A stretch of 46,457 bases of DNA. Origin: Pseudomonadota bacterium. Its GTDB lineage: Bacteria; Pseudomonadota; Gammaproteobacteria; Xanthomonadales; Xanthomonadaceae. This document shows, one piece after another, positions 31,531-40,004 of the stretch. The notes beneath the pieces are model-generated. The model was not told the origin of the DNA and did no database searches. It worked only from the letters and a program-made list of their open reading frames with translations. Within the stretch, counting starts at the first letter, position 1; each line of letters begins with the position of its first letter. The stretch is from NCBI GenBank assembly GCA_023399815.1, contig JAEWOJ010000121.1, positions 1 through 46,457 of the forward strand, written 5' to 3'. The translations under genes and the position numbers were made by a program.

Positions 31531-33447
31531 CTAGATCTCGATCTGCGCGCCCAGCTCCACCAGCCGGTTGCCGGGGATGCGGAAGAAGCCCGTGGCCGAG
31601 GCGGCGTTGCGGTGCATGAAGGCGAACAGCTTGTCGCGCCAGATCGGCATGCCGCGGTTGGCGCTGGCGACGATGGTCTCGCGGCTGGCGAAGAAGGTGG
31701 TGTCCATCGGGTCGAAGTAGATGCCGCCATGGTCGCAGGAACGCATCAGCGCCAGCGGCACGTCGGGCGTCTCCATGAAGCCGAAGCGGACGTGGATGCG
31801 GTAGAACTCGTCGCCCACCGGCTCGATCTTCAGCCGCTGCCCCGCCGCCGCATACGGCACCGGCAGGGTCTCCACGTGCAGGAACACGTTGCGCTCGTGC
31901 AGCACCTTGTTGTGCTTGAGGTTGTGCATCAGCGCGTGCGGCACCACCGTCAGGTCGGTGGTCAGGAACACCGCGGTGCCTGGCACGCGCACCGGCGGGG
32001 CCAGCATCAGCCCCGGCAGGAAGGTGTCGATGCGGATGCCGTCCTTGCGCACTTCGTCGCGCAGCAGTTCGCGGCCGCGGCGCCAGGTGCGCATCATCGT
32101 GAACAGCACGATGCCCAGCGCCACCGGGAACCAGGCGCCCTGCAGCAGCTTGGCGCCGTTGGCGACGACGAAGCCCAGGTCGATCATGAAGAACACCACG
32201 CACAGCGCCAGTATCCAGCGCTGCGCGCGCGGCCACAGCGCGCGTGCCACCAGCGCCAGCAGCAGGGTGTCGATCAACATGGTCGCCGACACCGAGATGC
32301 CGTAGGCCACGGCCAGGTTGCTGGAGCTGCGGAACGCCAGCACCAGCCCGAACACCATCACCGCCAGCCCCCAGTTGATGCCGGGGATGTAGATCTGGCC
32401 GATGGTGTCGTGCGAGGTGTGCTTGATGCGCATGCGCGGGATGTAGCCCAGCTGCATGGCCTGGCGCGACACCGAGAACGCGCCGGTGATCACCGACTGG
32501 CTGGCAATCACCGCCGCCATCGTCGCCAGCACGATCATCGGCACCAGCGCCCAGCCGGGGATCGCCTCGAAGAACGGGTTGACCACCGCGTCGGGCCGGC
32601 GCAGCACCAGCGCACCCTGCCCCAGGTAGTTCAGCACCAGGCACGGCAGCACGAAGAAGTACCAGGCATGGCGGATCGGCGGCGCGCCGAAGTGGCCCAT
32701 GTCCGCGTACAGCGCCTCGCCGCCGGTCACCGCCAGCACCACCGCGCCGAAGATGAAGACGCCGTGCCAGCCGTGCTCGATGAAGAAGCGCACCGCCCAC
32801 CATGGGTTGAAGGCCTTGAGCACCTCCGGCGCGGCAACCACGTTCCAGATGCCGATGGTCGCCAGCGACAGGAACCACAGCATCATCACCGGGCCGAACA
32901 CCTTGCCCACCTTCTCGGTACCGAAGCGCTGCGCGGCGAACACCGCCGCCAGCACCACCAGGGTGATCGGCACCACGAAGTGGCCCAGGGCCGGCGCGGC
33001 CACCTGCAGGCCCTCAACCGCGCCCAGCACCGAGATGGCCGGGGTGATCACGCCGTCGCCGAAGAACAGCGAGGCGCCGAAGATGCCGAGGATGCCGATC
33101 ACGTAGGCCGAGCGCGAGCCGTTGCGCAGGGTGCGCTGGGCCAGCGCCATCAGCGCCATGATGCCGCCCTCGCCATCGTTGTCGGCGCGCATGATGATGG
33201 TCACGTACTTGAGCGTGACCACCATGATCAGCGCCCAGAACGCCAGCGACAGCACGCCCAGCACGGTGTCGTGGCCGCTGTCCAGGCCGTAGTGCGGCGA
33301 GAACGCCTCCTTGAGCGTGTACAGCGGGCTGGTGCCGATGTCGCCGAACACGACGCCGATGGCGCCGACGATCAGCGCCAGGCCGCCGGCGGCGCCCGGA
33401 CTGCCGTGGTGGCCGGAGGTTTCAGGCTTGGAAGCAGCGTGGGACAT
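31531..33447 (-). CDS. kup: Kup-family potassium uptake transporter
   Basis: A 638-residue inner-membrane K+/H+ symporter. About 12 membrane segments fill residues 25-460, starting with LIVGAIGVVFGDIGTSPLYTL, whose GDIGTSPLY motif is a Kup signature. Other conserved pieces are FALIMVVTLKYV, ADNDGEGGIMAL and FFGDGVITPAISVL. The C-terminal 170 residues are a soluble cytoplasmic domain (HRNAASATGFFRIPGNRLVE). The gene sits between ruvA (30 nt upstream) and ruvB, an insertion into the usual ruvAB order. Confidence 0.96.
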   Translation of the reverse strand: MSHAASKPETSGHHGSPGAAGGLALIVGAIGVVFGDIGTSPLYTLKEAFSPHYGLDSGHDTVLGVLSLAFWALIMVVTLKYVTIIMRADNDGEGGIMALMALAQRTLRNGSRSAYVIGILGIFGASLFFGDGVITPAISVLGAVEGLQVAAPALGHFVVPITLVVLAAVFAAQRFGTEKVGKVFGPVMMLWFLSLATIGIWNVVAAPEVLKAFNPWWAVRFFIEHGWHGVFIFGAVVLAVTGGEALYADMGHFGAPPIRHAWYFFVLPCLVLNYLGQGALVLRRPDAVVNPFFEAIPGWALVPMIVLATMAAVIASQSVITGAFSVSRQAMQLGYIPRMRIKHTSHDTIGQIYIPGINWGLAVMVFGLVLAFRSSSNLAVAYGISVSATMLIDTLLLALVARALWPRAQRWILALCVVFFMIDLGFVVANGAKLLQGAWFPVALGIVLFTMMRTWRRGRELLRDEVRKDGIRIDTFLPGLMLAPPVRVPGTAVFLTTDLTVVPHALMHNLKHNKVLHERNVFLHVETLPVPYAAAGQRLKIEPVGDEFYRIHVRFGFMETPDVPLALMRSCDHGGIYFDPMDTTFFASRETIVASANRGMPIWRDKLFAFMHRNAASATGFFRIPGNRLVELGAQIEI

Positions 33448-33477
33448 GATGATCTCGGTCGCCCGGGAGGAAATGCG

Positions 33478-34068
33478 TCAGCGCAGCGCCGATTGCAGCG
33501 CCTTGCGGATCACCGTGGCGACGTCGTCGCCCTCGGCCGCCGCATCGCGCGCCATCTTCGCCGCCTCGGCAGGTTTGTAACCCAGTTGCTGCAACGCCAC
33601 CGTCGCCTCGGACACCGGATCGGTGGCCAGCGCACCGCCTACCATCGGCGAACCGCCGCCGGCGAAGTCGGCGGCCTTGTCGCGCAGTTCGACGACCATG
33701 CGCTCGGCGGTCTTCTTGCCGATGCCGGGGATGCGGGTCAGCGCGGTGATGTCGCCGGCCTGGATCAGCCGGCCGAACTCGTCCACGCTGACCCCGGACA
33801 GCACCGCCAGCGCGATCTTCGCGCCGATGCCGGTGACCTTCTGCACGTCGCGGAACAGGCGCCGCTCGCCCTCGCGCAGGAAGCCGTACAGCGACACGCT
33901 GTCCTCCTTCTGCGCATAGTGGGTGAACAGCACCACCTCGCGGCCGATGTCGGGCAGGTCGTAGAAGGTGCTCATCGGCGCCTCCAGTTCATAGCCGACG
34001 CCGCCCACGTCGATCACCAGCCACGGAGGGGCCTTGTGGGCGAGGATGCCGCGCAGGCGACCGATCAT
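33478..34068 (-). CDS. ruvA: Holliday junction recognition protein RuvA
   Basis: A 196-residue protein whose tetramer binds Holliday junctions and loads RuvB. ATG at 34068 follows a well-placed AGGAG and gives the standard MIGRLRGILAHK start. The N-terminal OB fold is followed by two helix-hairpin-helix motifs (VTGIGAKIALAVLSG and IPGIGKKTAERMVVEL). A flexible Gly-rich linker and the C-terminal RuvB-binding domain (ALQQLGYKPAEAAKMARDA) complete it. It lies 30 nt before kup and downstream of ruvC across a 256-nt repeat-bearing spacer. Confidence 0.97.
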   Translation of the reverse strand: MIGRLRGILAHKAPPWLVIDVGGVGYELEAPMSTFYDLPDIGREVVLFTHYAQKEDSVSLYGFLREGERRLFRDVQKVTGIGAKIALAVLSGVSVDEFGRLIQAGDITALTRIPGIGKKTAERMVVELRDKAADFAGGGSPMVGGALATDPVSEATVALQQLGYKPAEAAKMARDAAAEGDDVATVIRKALQSALR

Positions 34069-34089
34069 GGGAATGCTCCTGCTGTTGTT

Positions 34090-34114
34090 CCCTTCTCCCT
34101 TCGGGGTGAGGGAG
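34090..34114 (+). repeat. short CCCTTCTCCCTTCGGGG repeat upstream of ruvA
   Basis: A short palindrome-like copy with the GGTGAGGGAG tail of the window's GC-rich repeat family. It is in opposite orientation to the copy at 34263-34304, but it is short and may be only distantly related. Confidence 0.5.
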
Positions 34115-34262
34115 TGTTGCTCATGCGCCACTGGCGCCTACACGCCCGAACGCCCTGCGCGCTGCGCGGGGCCGGGGCACGGAGTGAGGCGGTGCGCAGC
34201 GCCGAAAGCAAGCAATGGGGTTCTGTCTGCTGCACGAGGCGTTGACCATCTCCGCTTCGCCA

Positions 34263-34304
34263 TCCCTCACCCCAACCCCTCTCCCAGAGGGAGAGGGGCT
34301 CAAG
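34263..34304 (-). repeat. GGTTGGGG-tailed palindromic repeat between ruvC and ruvA
   Basis: On the minus strand AGCCCCTCTCCC pairs with GGGAGAGGGGTT, followed by the tail TTGGGGTGAGGGAT. It nearly matches the copy at 17461-17502. Confidence 0.8.
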
Positions 34305-34324
34305 TGGCCTGGTCTGCAACCGGT

Positions 34325-34846
34325 TCATTTGCGACTCCAGGCCATGCGTGCATCCACCCCCAGCCGATTGGCGGTGGCACGCACATGCGCATGGGTGATG
34401 GCCACCGCCAACGCATCGGCGGCGTCGGCCTGCAGCTTGCCCTGCAGGCCGAGCATCAGTCCGACCATGTGCTGCACCTGCTGCTTCTCCGCGCCGCCGC
34501 GGCCGACCACGGCCAGCTTGATCTCGGTGGCGGCGTACTCGCTGACCGGCAGGTCGCGCAGCACCACCGCGCACAGCGCCGCGCCGCGCGCCTGGCCGAG
34601 CTTGAGCGCCGAGTCGGCGTTCTTGGCCATGAACACCTTCTCGATGGCCACTTCCTGCGGCCGGTATTCGTCGATCAGCGCATGCACGCCCTGCACCAGC
34701 CGCTTCAGGCGCAGGGCGAAGGTCTCCGCACCCAGCAGCACCAGCGGCTGGTGGTGGACGTGGCAGCTGCGCCCGCCGGCATCGACGTCGATGATGCCGA
34801 TGCCGGTGCGCTGCGAGCCGGGGTCGATGCCGAGGATGCGGGTCAT
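34325..34846 (-). CDS. ruvC: Holliday junction resolvase RuvC
   Basis: A 173-residue dimeric endonuclease that cuts Holliday junctions symmetrically. The RNase H-like acidic residues are in ILGIDPGSQRTG (Asp7), in the EVAIEKVF strand (Glu), and in the C-terminal ADAADALAVAITHAH helix (two Asp). Length is normal. ATG at 34846. It lies 75 nt after yebC and 256 nt before ruvA. Confidence 0.97.
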   Translation of the reverse strand: MTRILGIDPGSQRTGIGIIDVDAGGRSCHVHHQPLVLLGAETFALRLKRLVQGVHALIDEYRPQEVAIEKVFMAKNADSALKLGQARGAALCAVVLRDLPVSEYAATEIKLAVVGRGGAEKQQVQHMVGLMLGLQGKLQADAADALAVAITHAHVRATANRLGVDARMAWSRK

Positions 34847-34921
34847 TGCCGTGGCGGCCGGGAAGGAACGGCGGCCATGATCGCCGGCCGCCGTCTCACG
34901 TGACGGGACGCGGGCGCGCCG

Positions 34922-35653
34922 TCAGGCCTGCTCCAGGCCGGCCTGGTCGACGTTGGAATACACGTCCTGCACGTCGTCCAGGTCCTCGAGCATGTCCAGC
35001 AGCTTCTTCACCTGCAGCGCGACATCGCCGGCGACGGCGATGTCGTTGTCGGCGCGGAAGGTGATCTCGGCATGGTCGGCGGCCAGCCCGGTTGCTTCCA
35101 TCGCGTCCTTCACCGCCGAAAAATTCTCCGGTGCGGTGATGACGTCGATCGAAGCATCGTCGGGATAGACGACGATGTCATCGGCGCCGGCCTCGATGGC
35201 CGCCTCGGTGATCTTCTCCTCGTCGGCGCCCGGCGCGTAGCTCAGCACGCCCAGCCGCTTGAACATGAAGGCCACCGAACCCTCGGTGCCCATGTTGCCG
35301 CCGCACTTGGAGAAGGCATGGCGCACGTCGGCCACGGTACGCACGCGGTTGTCGGTCAGGCAGTCGACAATGACCGCCACGCCGCCCGGCGCGTAGCCTT
35401 CGTAGCGGATTTCCTCGTACTCGACGCCTTCCAGCTCGCCGGTGGCCTTCTTGATGGCGCGCTCGATCACGTCCTTGGACATGTTCGCGGCCAGGCCCTT
35501 GTCCATCGCCACGCGCAGGCGCGGGTTGTTGTTGGGGTCGCCTCCACCGCCGCGCGCGGCCACGCCGATCTCGCGGATGATCTTGGTGAAAATCTTGCCG
35601 CGCTTCGCGTCGGACGCGTTCTTGCGGGCTTCGATGGAAGGACCTCTACCCAT
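34922..35653 (-). CDS. yebC: YebC/PmpR (TACO1) family protein
   Basis: A 243-residue protein starting MGRGPSIEARKNASDAKRGK with the family segment FTKIIREIGVAARGGGGDPN. The next segments NPRLRVAMDKGLAANMSKDV and YEGYAPGGVAVIVDCLTDN are highly conserved across bacteria. The family was first described as DNA-binding regulators (PmpR); later work supports a role at ribosomes on proline-rich stretches. Its place just upstream of ruvC is the common gammaproteobacterial order. Soluble and cytoplasmic. Confidence 0.96.
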   Translation of the reverse strand: MGRGPSIEARKNASDAKRGKIFTKIIREIGVAARGGGGDPNNNPRLRVAMDKGLAANMSKDVIERAIKKATGELEGVEYEEIRYEGYAPGGVAVIVDCLTDNRVRTVADVRHAFSKCGGNMGTEGSVAFMFKRLGVLSYAPGADEEKITEAAIEAGADDIVVYPDDASIDVITAPENFSAVKDAMEATGLAADHAEITFRADNDIAVAGDVALQVKKLLDMLEDLDDVQDVYSNVDQAGLEQA

Positions 35654-35719
35654 GGGGATCTACCGTACATCTGTCGGGAACAGGGGGCGGATTCTACCCG
35701 ATCCCCACGCTGGAGCCGG

Positions 35720-36361
35720 TCATGCGGCCCGGCGTGCGCCCCCTGTGCGGAAGCGGCCGTCGCGCAGGAAGGCGGCGGTCAGGTCGGCCACCTCCGGCGA
35801 CAGCACCAGCCCGCTGTGGCTGGCCGGCACCACGCAGTGGTCGGCCAGGCCCGGCAGCCGGGTCTCGGCCAGCGCCACGGTACCGTCGGAGTCGCCCTGC
35901 AGCGCGCCCATCAGGGCGCCCAGGCCGTGCGGCACGCTGCCGGCCACCAGCCCCACCTGCGCCTGGCCATGCCATTCGGGCAGGCCGTGCAGCAGCAGCC
36001 CGCCGCTGCGCCCCAGCGCCGCCGCCCAGCCATGCCCGGCCAGGGTGCGCGCGGTCCCGCTGCCGCACAGCGGCGAGCCCAGGCAGACCACGCGCGGCAC
36101 GTCCAGTTCGGGCGCCTGCCGCAATGCTTCCAGCGCGACCAGCCCGCCGAGGCTGTGGCCGACCAGGGAGACGCTGTCCTGCCCGCGCAGACGCTCGATC
36201 AGCGACGGCACCGCCACGTCGGGACCGCCGAACACGCTGGGGTAGCCGAAGGCGGCGACCTCGAACCCGCGCGCGCGCAGGCGCCATGCCAGCGGCCCTA
36301 CCCAGGCCCGTGCGTTCCAGATGCCATGCAGCAGCAGCACGCGATGCGTCATGCCTTCCAT
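35720..36361 (-). CDS. alpha/beta hydrolase
   Basis: A 213-residue single-domain hydrolase. The oxyanion region is LLLHGIWNARAW, the nucleophile Ser is in LVGHSLGGLVAL near residue 90, and the Asp and His are likely in GDSDGTV and PASHSGLV. It has no signal peptide and is short for a lipase; an esterase or RBBP9-like hydrolase is plausible. The substrate cannot be predicted. ATG at 36361 is used; a second ATG at 36352 has GGAAGG almost touching it, too close to be ideal. It lies between yebC and the acetyltransferase gene, all on the minus strand. Confidence 0.85.
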   Translation of the reverse strand: MEGMTHRVLLLHGIWNARAWVGPLAWRLRARGFEVAAFGYPSVFGGPDVAVPSLIERLRGQDSVSLVGHSLGGLVALEALRQAPELDVPRVVCLGSPLCGSGTARTLAGHGWAAALGRSGGLLLHGLPEWHGQAQVGLVAGSVPHGLGALMGALQGDSDGTVALAETRLPGLADHCVVPASHSGLVLSPEVADLTAAFLRDGRFRTGGARRAA

Positions 36362-36488
36362 CCTGCGCCGGAGCGGCGCCGTCGATCATGCCGGGATTGA
36401 AGCCGAAGGCTCCGCAACGGCGGGTGAAGCGCGCCCCGTTGCGATCTTTCCGGCACAACCCGGCGCCACGGCAGCACCATAGGGGAAG

Positions 36489-36998
36489 TCAGGGCGAGCG
36501 GCGCAGGATGTATTCGCGGTCGCGCACGCGGCCGACCGGGAAGTCGTATTCGCCGACCTTGCCGAAGCCGTGCCGGCCATAGAAACGCTGCGCGCCGAAG
36601 TTCTCCGACCAGACACCGATCCACAGCGTGCGCGGCCCGCCTTCCAGCAGCCACCGCTCGGCCTGCGCGAACAGCTTGCCGCCCCAGCCGCCGCCCTGGT
36701 GGTCGCGCAGCACGTAGAGCCGTTTCAGTTCGCCGTCGCCGGGCCGGACCTCGGCGTGCGGCAGGCCGCAGGGACCGGCGAAGGCGAAGCCGACCGCCTC
36801 GCCTTCGACCTCCAGCAGCCACGCGGCGTAATCGCCCGATTCCAGCTGCCGGCGCTGCAGGTCCACCGGATAGGCGCCAGCCAGATAATCGGCCAGGTCC
36901 TGCGGCGGATACAGGTGGCCGAACGTCTCCACGAAGGTGCGTTCGGCCAGCGCGCACAGCGTGGCGGCGTCGGCGGCAGTGGCGCGGCGGATGGACAT
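36489..36998 (-). CDS. GNAT-family N-acetyltransferase
   Basis: A 169-residue acetyl-CoA-dependent acetyltransferase. The N-terminus SIRRATAADAATLCALAERTF is typical of the family, and the acetyl-CoA loop is RDHQGGGWGGKLF near residue 110. The C-terminal strand ENFGAQRFYGRHGFGKVGEY is also typical. The acceptor is unknown. ATG at 36998 gives the standard start. Just upstream is the GGAACCAG repeat that separates it from aspS. Confidence 0.88.
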   Translation of the reverse strand: MSIRRATAADAATLCALAERTFVETFGHLYPPQDLADYLAGAYPVDLQRRQLESGDYAAWLLEVEGEAVGFAFAGPCGLPHAEVRPGDGELKRLYVLRDHQGGGWGGKLFAQAERWLLEGGPRTLWIGVWSENFGAQRFYGRHGFGKVGEYDFPVGRVRDREYILRRSP

Positions 36999-37007
36999 GG
37001 GAGCAAG

Positions 37008-37116
37008 TAACCAGTGGAGAGGAACCAGGAACCAGTAAATGCAAAAGCCAGGGGCTTGCCAGCTTTTCACCAGTTCCTGGTTTCTAGTCTCCAGTTCCTG
37101 GCTTCTAGTTCCTGGC
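37008..37116. repeat. GGAACCAGGAAC inverted repeat, second copy
   Basis: Imperfect inverted arms built on GGAACCAGGAAC surround a core AAAAGC...GCTTTT. The 32 nt at 37013-37044 match the reverse complement of 7313-7344 with 2 mismatches. The right arm contains the aspS stop codon (37105-37107) and its last codons. It lies between aspS and the acetyltransferase gene on the same strand. Confidence 0.8.
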
Positions 37117-38865
37117 GTCGCTCTTCTCCCGCACCCGCACGTGCACTTCGGCCAGCTGCGCGTCGGCGATCGGCGACGGGGCGTCGGTCATCAGGTCCTG
37201 GGCGCCGGTGGTCTTCGGGAACGGGATCACGTCGCGGATCGACTCGGTGCCGGCCATCAGCGCGGCGATTCGGTCGATGCCGAAGGCGATGCCGCCGTGC
37301 GGCGGCGCGCCGTAGTTCAGCGCGTCCAGCAGGAAGCCGAACTTGGCGCGCGCTTCCTCGGCGCCGATGCCGAGCAGCTCGAATACCGCGCTCTGCATTT
37401 CCGGGCGATGGATACGGATGGAGCCGCCGCCGATCTCGTTGCCGTTGAGCACCATGTCGTAGCCGCGCGACACCGCGATCCGGGCGTTGGCGCGCAGGTC
37501 GTCCACGTCGTCCACGGCCGGCGCGGTGAACGGGTGGTGCAGGGCGACGTAGCGCTGCTCCTCCTCGTCCCACTCGAACATCGGGAAGTCGGTGACCCAC
37601 AGCGGACGCCAGCCGCCGGCGACCAGGCCGAAATCCCTGCCGGCCTTCAGGCGCAGCGCGCCCATGAAGTCGGAGACCTTGTTGTAGGCGCCGGCGCCGA
37701 AGAACACGATGTCGCCGTTGCCGGCGCCCACGTGCCGGAGCAGCGCGGCGAAGGCGTCCTCGCTGAAGAACTTCCGGATCGGCGAAGAAATCTCGCCGGC
37801 CTCGTCGATCTTGATGTAGGCCAGCCCCTTGGCGCCGTACTTGGCGGCGTGCGCGGCGTATTCGTCGATCTGCTTGCGGCTCAGCGTCGCGCCGCCGGGG
37901 ATGCACAGCGCGGCCACGCGGCCGTCGGCATCGCTGGCGGCGGCGGTGAACACCGCAAATTCGCTGTCCTTGACCAGCTCGGCCACGTCCACCAGTTCCA
38001 GGTCGATGCGCAGGTCCGGCTTGTCCGAACCATAGCGGCGCATCGCATCGGCCCAGGTCATGCGCGGGAACTGCGCGGCCAGTTCGACGTCCACCACTTC
38101 CTTGAAGATGGCGCGGATCATCTCCTCGACGAAGTCCTGCACGTCGCGCTCGCGCACGAAGGCGAATTCCATGTCCAGCTGGGTGAATTCCAGCTGGCGG
38201 TCGGCGCGCAGCGCCTCGTCGCGGAAGCAGCGCGCGATCTGGTAGTAGCGATCGAAGCCGGCCACCATCAGGATCTGCTTGAACAGCTGCGGGCTCTGCG
38301 GCAGCGCGTAGAACTCGCCCGGGTGCATGCGCGCCGGCACCAGGAAGTCGCGCGCGCCTTCCGGGGTGGCCTTGGTCAGGATCGGGGTCTCGATGTCCTG
38401 GAAGCCGCGCGCGTCGAGGTGGCGGCGCAGCGCCTGCACCAGCTTGATGCGGGTGCGCTGCATGCGCTGCATTTCCGGGCGGCGCAGGTCCAGGTAGCGG
38501 TACTTCAGGCGGGTGTCCTCGCCCGGGTTCTCGTGGGCATGGAACGGCAGCGGCGCGGCCTTGTTGAGCACGGTGATGCGGCTGGCGATCACCTCCACCT
38601 TTCCGGTGCGCATCTTGTCGTTGATCGCGTGGCGGGCGCGGACCACGCCCTCGACCTGCAGCACGTCCTCGTAGCCCAGGCCGGCGGCCACGGCGAACAC
38701 CTCGGCGTTGTCCACCTCCACCGTCACCTGCACGATGCCCTCGTGGTCCCGGAGATCGATGAAGCAGACGCCGCCCTGGTTACGGGCCACGTCGGTCCAG
38801 CCGGCGAGGGTCACGGTTTGGCCGATCAGGGTCTCGTCGACCAGGCCGCAGAAATGGGTACGCAT
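37105..38865 (-). CDS. aspS: aspartate-tRNA ligase
   Basis: A 586-residue class IIb synthetase that charges tRNA-Asp with aspartate. The N-terminal OB fold (VTLAGWTDVARNQGGVCFID) binds the anticodon. Motif 2 includes YQIARCFRDEALRADRQLEF. The bacterial GAD insertion domain spans about 290-410, and motif 3 is GGIAFGIDRIAALM. The length is typical of bacterial AspRS. Whether it also charges tRNA-Asn depends on the absence of AsnRS, which cannot be judged here. The last residues ARN and the TAG stop come from the repeat at 37008-37116. Confidence 0.97.
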   Translation of the reverse strand: MRTHFCGLVDETLIGQTVTLAGWTDVARNQGGVCFIDLRDHEGIVQVTVEVDNAEVFAVAAGLGYEDVLQVEGVVRARHAINDKMRTGKVEVIASRITVLNKAAPLPFHAHENPGEDTRLKYRYLDLRRPEMQRMQRTRIKLVQALRRHLDARGFQDIETPILTKATPEGARDFLVPARMHPGEFYALPQSPQLFKQILMVAGFDRYYQIARCFRDEALRADRQLEFTQLDMEFAFVRERDVQDFVEEMIRAIFKEVVDVELAAQFPRMTWADAMRRYGSDKPDLRIDLELVDVAELVKDSEFAVFTAAASDADGRVAALCIPGGATLSRKQIDEYAAHAAKYGAKGLAYIKIDEAGEISSPIRKFFSEDAFAALLRHVGAGNGDIVFFGAGAYNKVSDFMGALRLKAGRDFGLVAGGWRPLWVTDFPMFEWDEEEQRYVALHHPFTAPAVDDVDDLRANARIAVSRGYDMVLNGNEIGGGSIRIHRPEMQSAVFELLGIGAEEARAKFGFLLDALNYGAPPHGGIAFGIDRIAALMAGTESIRDVIPFPKTTGAQDLMTDAPSPIADAQLAEVHVRVREKSDARN

Positions 38866-39023
38866 GGAAAGCTCCGCAGGGGGAAGACCGGCACCGGACG
38901 TGCCAGCAAGCCGGTTATTTTGCGGCCGGCCGCCGAACGGGGCAAATCCGCCGCATAGTCACGCCCGCTTAAGCGAGGCTCTTCCTATAGTTCGCCCATC
39001 CAAACCTGAACAGGGACGCCGCC

Positions 39024-39956
39024 ATGAACCGCCCGCTTCTGCTCGCCGGACTTTCCGCCCTCCTGCCGGGCGCCTTCCTCGCCCCCGGCGCCGCCGCGCA
39101 ATCGGCCTACGGCAATGGTCCCGGCACGGTGGCGGCGGTGCGCTGCGAGAGCGTCAACAACCGCCAGCAGACCTGCAACACCGGCTGGCGCGATGCGGTC
39201 GTCGTCCGCCAGCTGTCCAGCACCCGCTGCGTGGAAGGCCAGAACTGGGGCAGCCGCGACGGCATGGTCTGGGTCAGCAACGGCTGTCGCGCCGACTTCG
39301 GCCCGGGGCGCGGCGGCTGGAGCAACGGCGGCAACAGCGGCACCATCCGCTGCGAGAGCAACGACAACCGCCAGCGCGTCTGCACCACCGGCTGGCGCGG
39401 CGCCACCCTGGTCCGGCAGCTGTCCAAGACCCAGTGCATCGAGGGCCGCAACTGGGGCAGCGGCAACGGCTCGGTCTGGGTCAGCGAGGGCTGCCGCGCC
39501 GAGTTCACCGAAGGCCGCGGCGGCTGGGGCGGCAGCAATGCCGGCACCGGCCAGACCGTCCGCTGCGAGAGCAACGACAACCGCCAGCGCGTGTGCCGCA
39601 CCGACTGGCGCCGCGCCACCCTGGTGCGGCAGCTGTCCAAGTCGCAGTGCGTCGAGGGCCGCAGCTGGGGCAGCAGCAACGGCGCGGTATGGGTCAGCGA
39701 CGGCTGCCGCGCCGAGTTCGCCGAGGGTCGCGGCGGCAGCTGGGGCGGCGGCAACCAGGGCGGCTCGAACTACAGCATCGAATGCAGCAGCGACGGCAAC
39801 CGCATGCGCTCATGCGCCTGGGACCGCCGCCAGGGTCGCCCGGTGCTGATCCAGCAGCTGTCCAGCACGCAGTGCGTGGAAGGCCGCAACTGGGGCTACA
39901 ACGGCAACAGCCTGTGGGTGAACGCCGGCTGCCGCGCGCGCTTCGGCGCGCGCTGA
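39024..39956 (+). CDS. secreted protein with four DUF3011 repeats
   Basis: A 310-residue precursor with a signal peptide ending near AAA at residue 25. The mature protein is four tandem copies of a 55-residue DUF3011 unit, at about 38-92, 107-161, 178-232 and 251-307, joined by Gly/Ser/Asn linkers. Each unit has four Cys and the motif QLSxTxCVEGxNWG, so four domains with paired disulfides are expected outside the cytoplasm. Repeats 2 and 3 are nearly identical, a sign of recent duplication. AGGGA lies 8 nt before the ATG. Function unknown; the fold may bind saccharide or protein. Divergent from aspS. Confidence 0.88.
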   Translation: MNRPLLLAGLSALLPGAFLAPGAAAQSAYGNGPGTVAAVRCESVNNRQQTCNTGWRDAVVVRQLSSTRCVEGQNWGSRDGMVWVSNGCRADFGPGRGGWSNGGNSGTIRCESNDNRQRVCTTGWRGATLVRQLSKTQCIEGRNWGSGNGSVWVSEGCRAEFTEGRGGWGGSNAGTGQTVRCESNDNRQRVCRTDWRRATLVRQLSKSQCVEGRSWGSSNGAVWVSDGCRAEFAEGRGGSWGGGNQGGSNYSIECSSDGNRMRSCAWDRRQGRPVLIQQLSSTQCVEGRNWGYNGNSLWVNAGCRARFGAR

Positions 39957-39982
39957 CGCCGCATTCCGCGGGAAACGCCGGA

Positions 39983-40004
39983 GGGCGCCGTCAGGCGCCC
40001 TTTT
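39983..40004 (+). terminator. terminator of the DUF3011 gene, overlapping a convergent stop codon
   Basis: GGGCGCC pairs with GGCGCCC around GTCA and is followed by TTTT, 26 nt after the DUF3011 stop. The TGA of the convergent gene falls in the loop and stem. Confidence 0.8.

Noticed and set aside
30266..32878. An 870-codon frame that would extend RuvB far upstream
   Set aside because: The added part is an alternative frame of kup plus repeat DNA. RuvB motifs and the normal 346-residue length start at 31306.
31309..34245. A 978-codon plus-strand open frame across kup and ruvA
   Set aside because: It is antisense to well-supported genes, and its His/Gln/Arg-rich composition matches no protein family I know.
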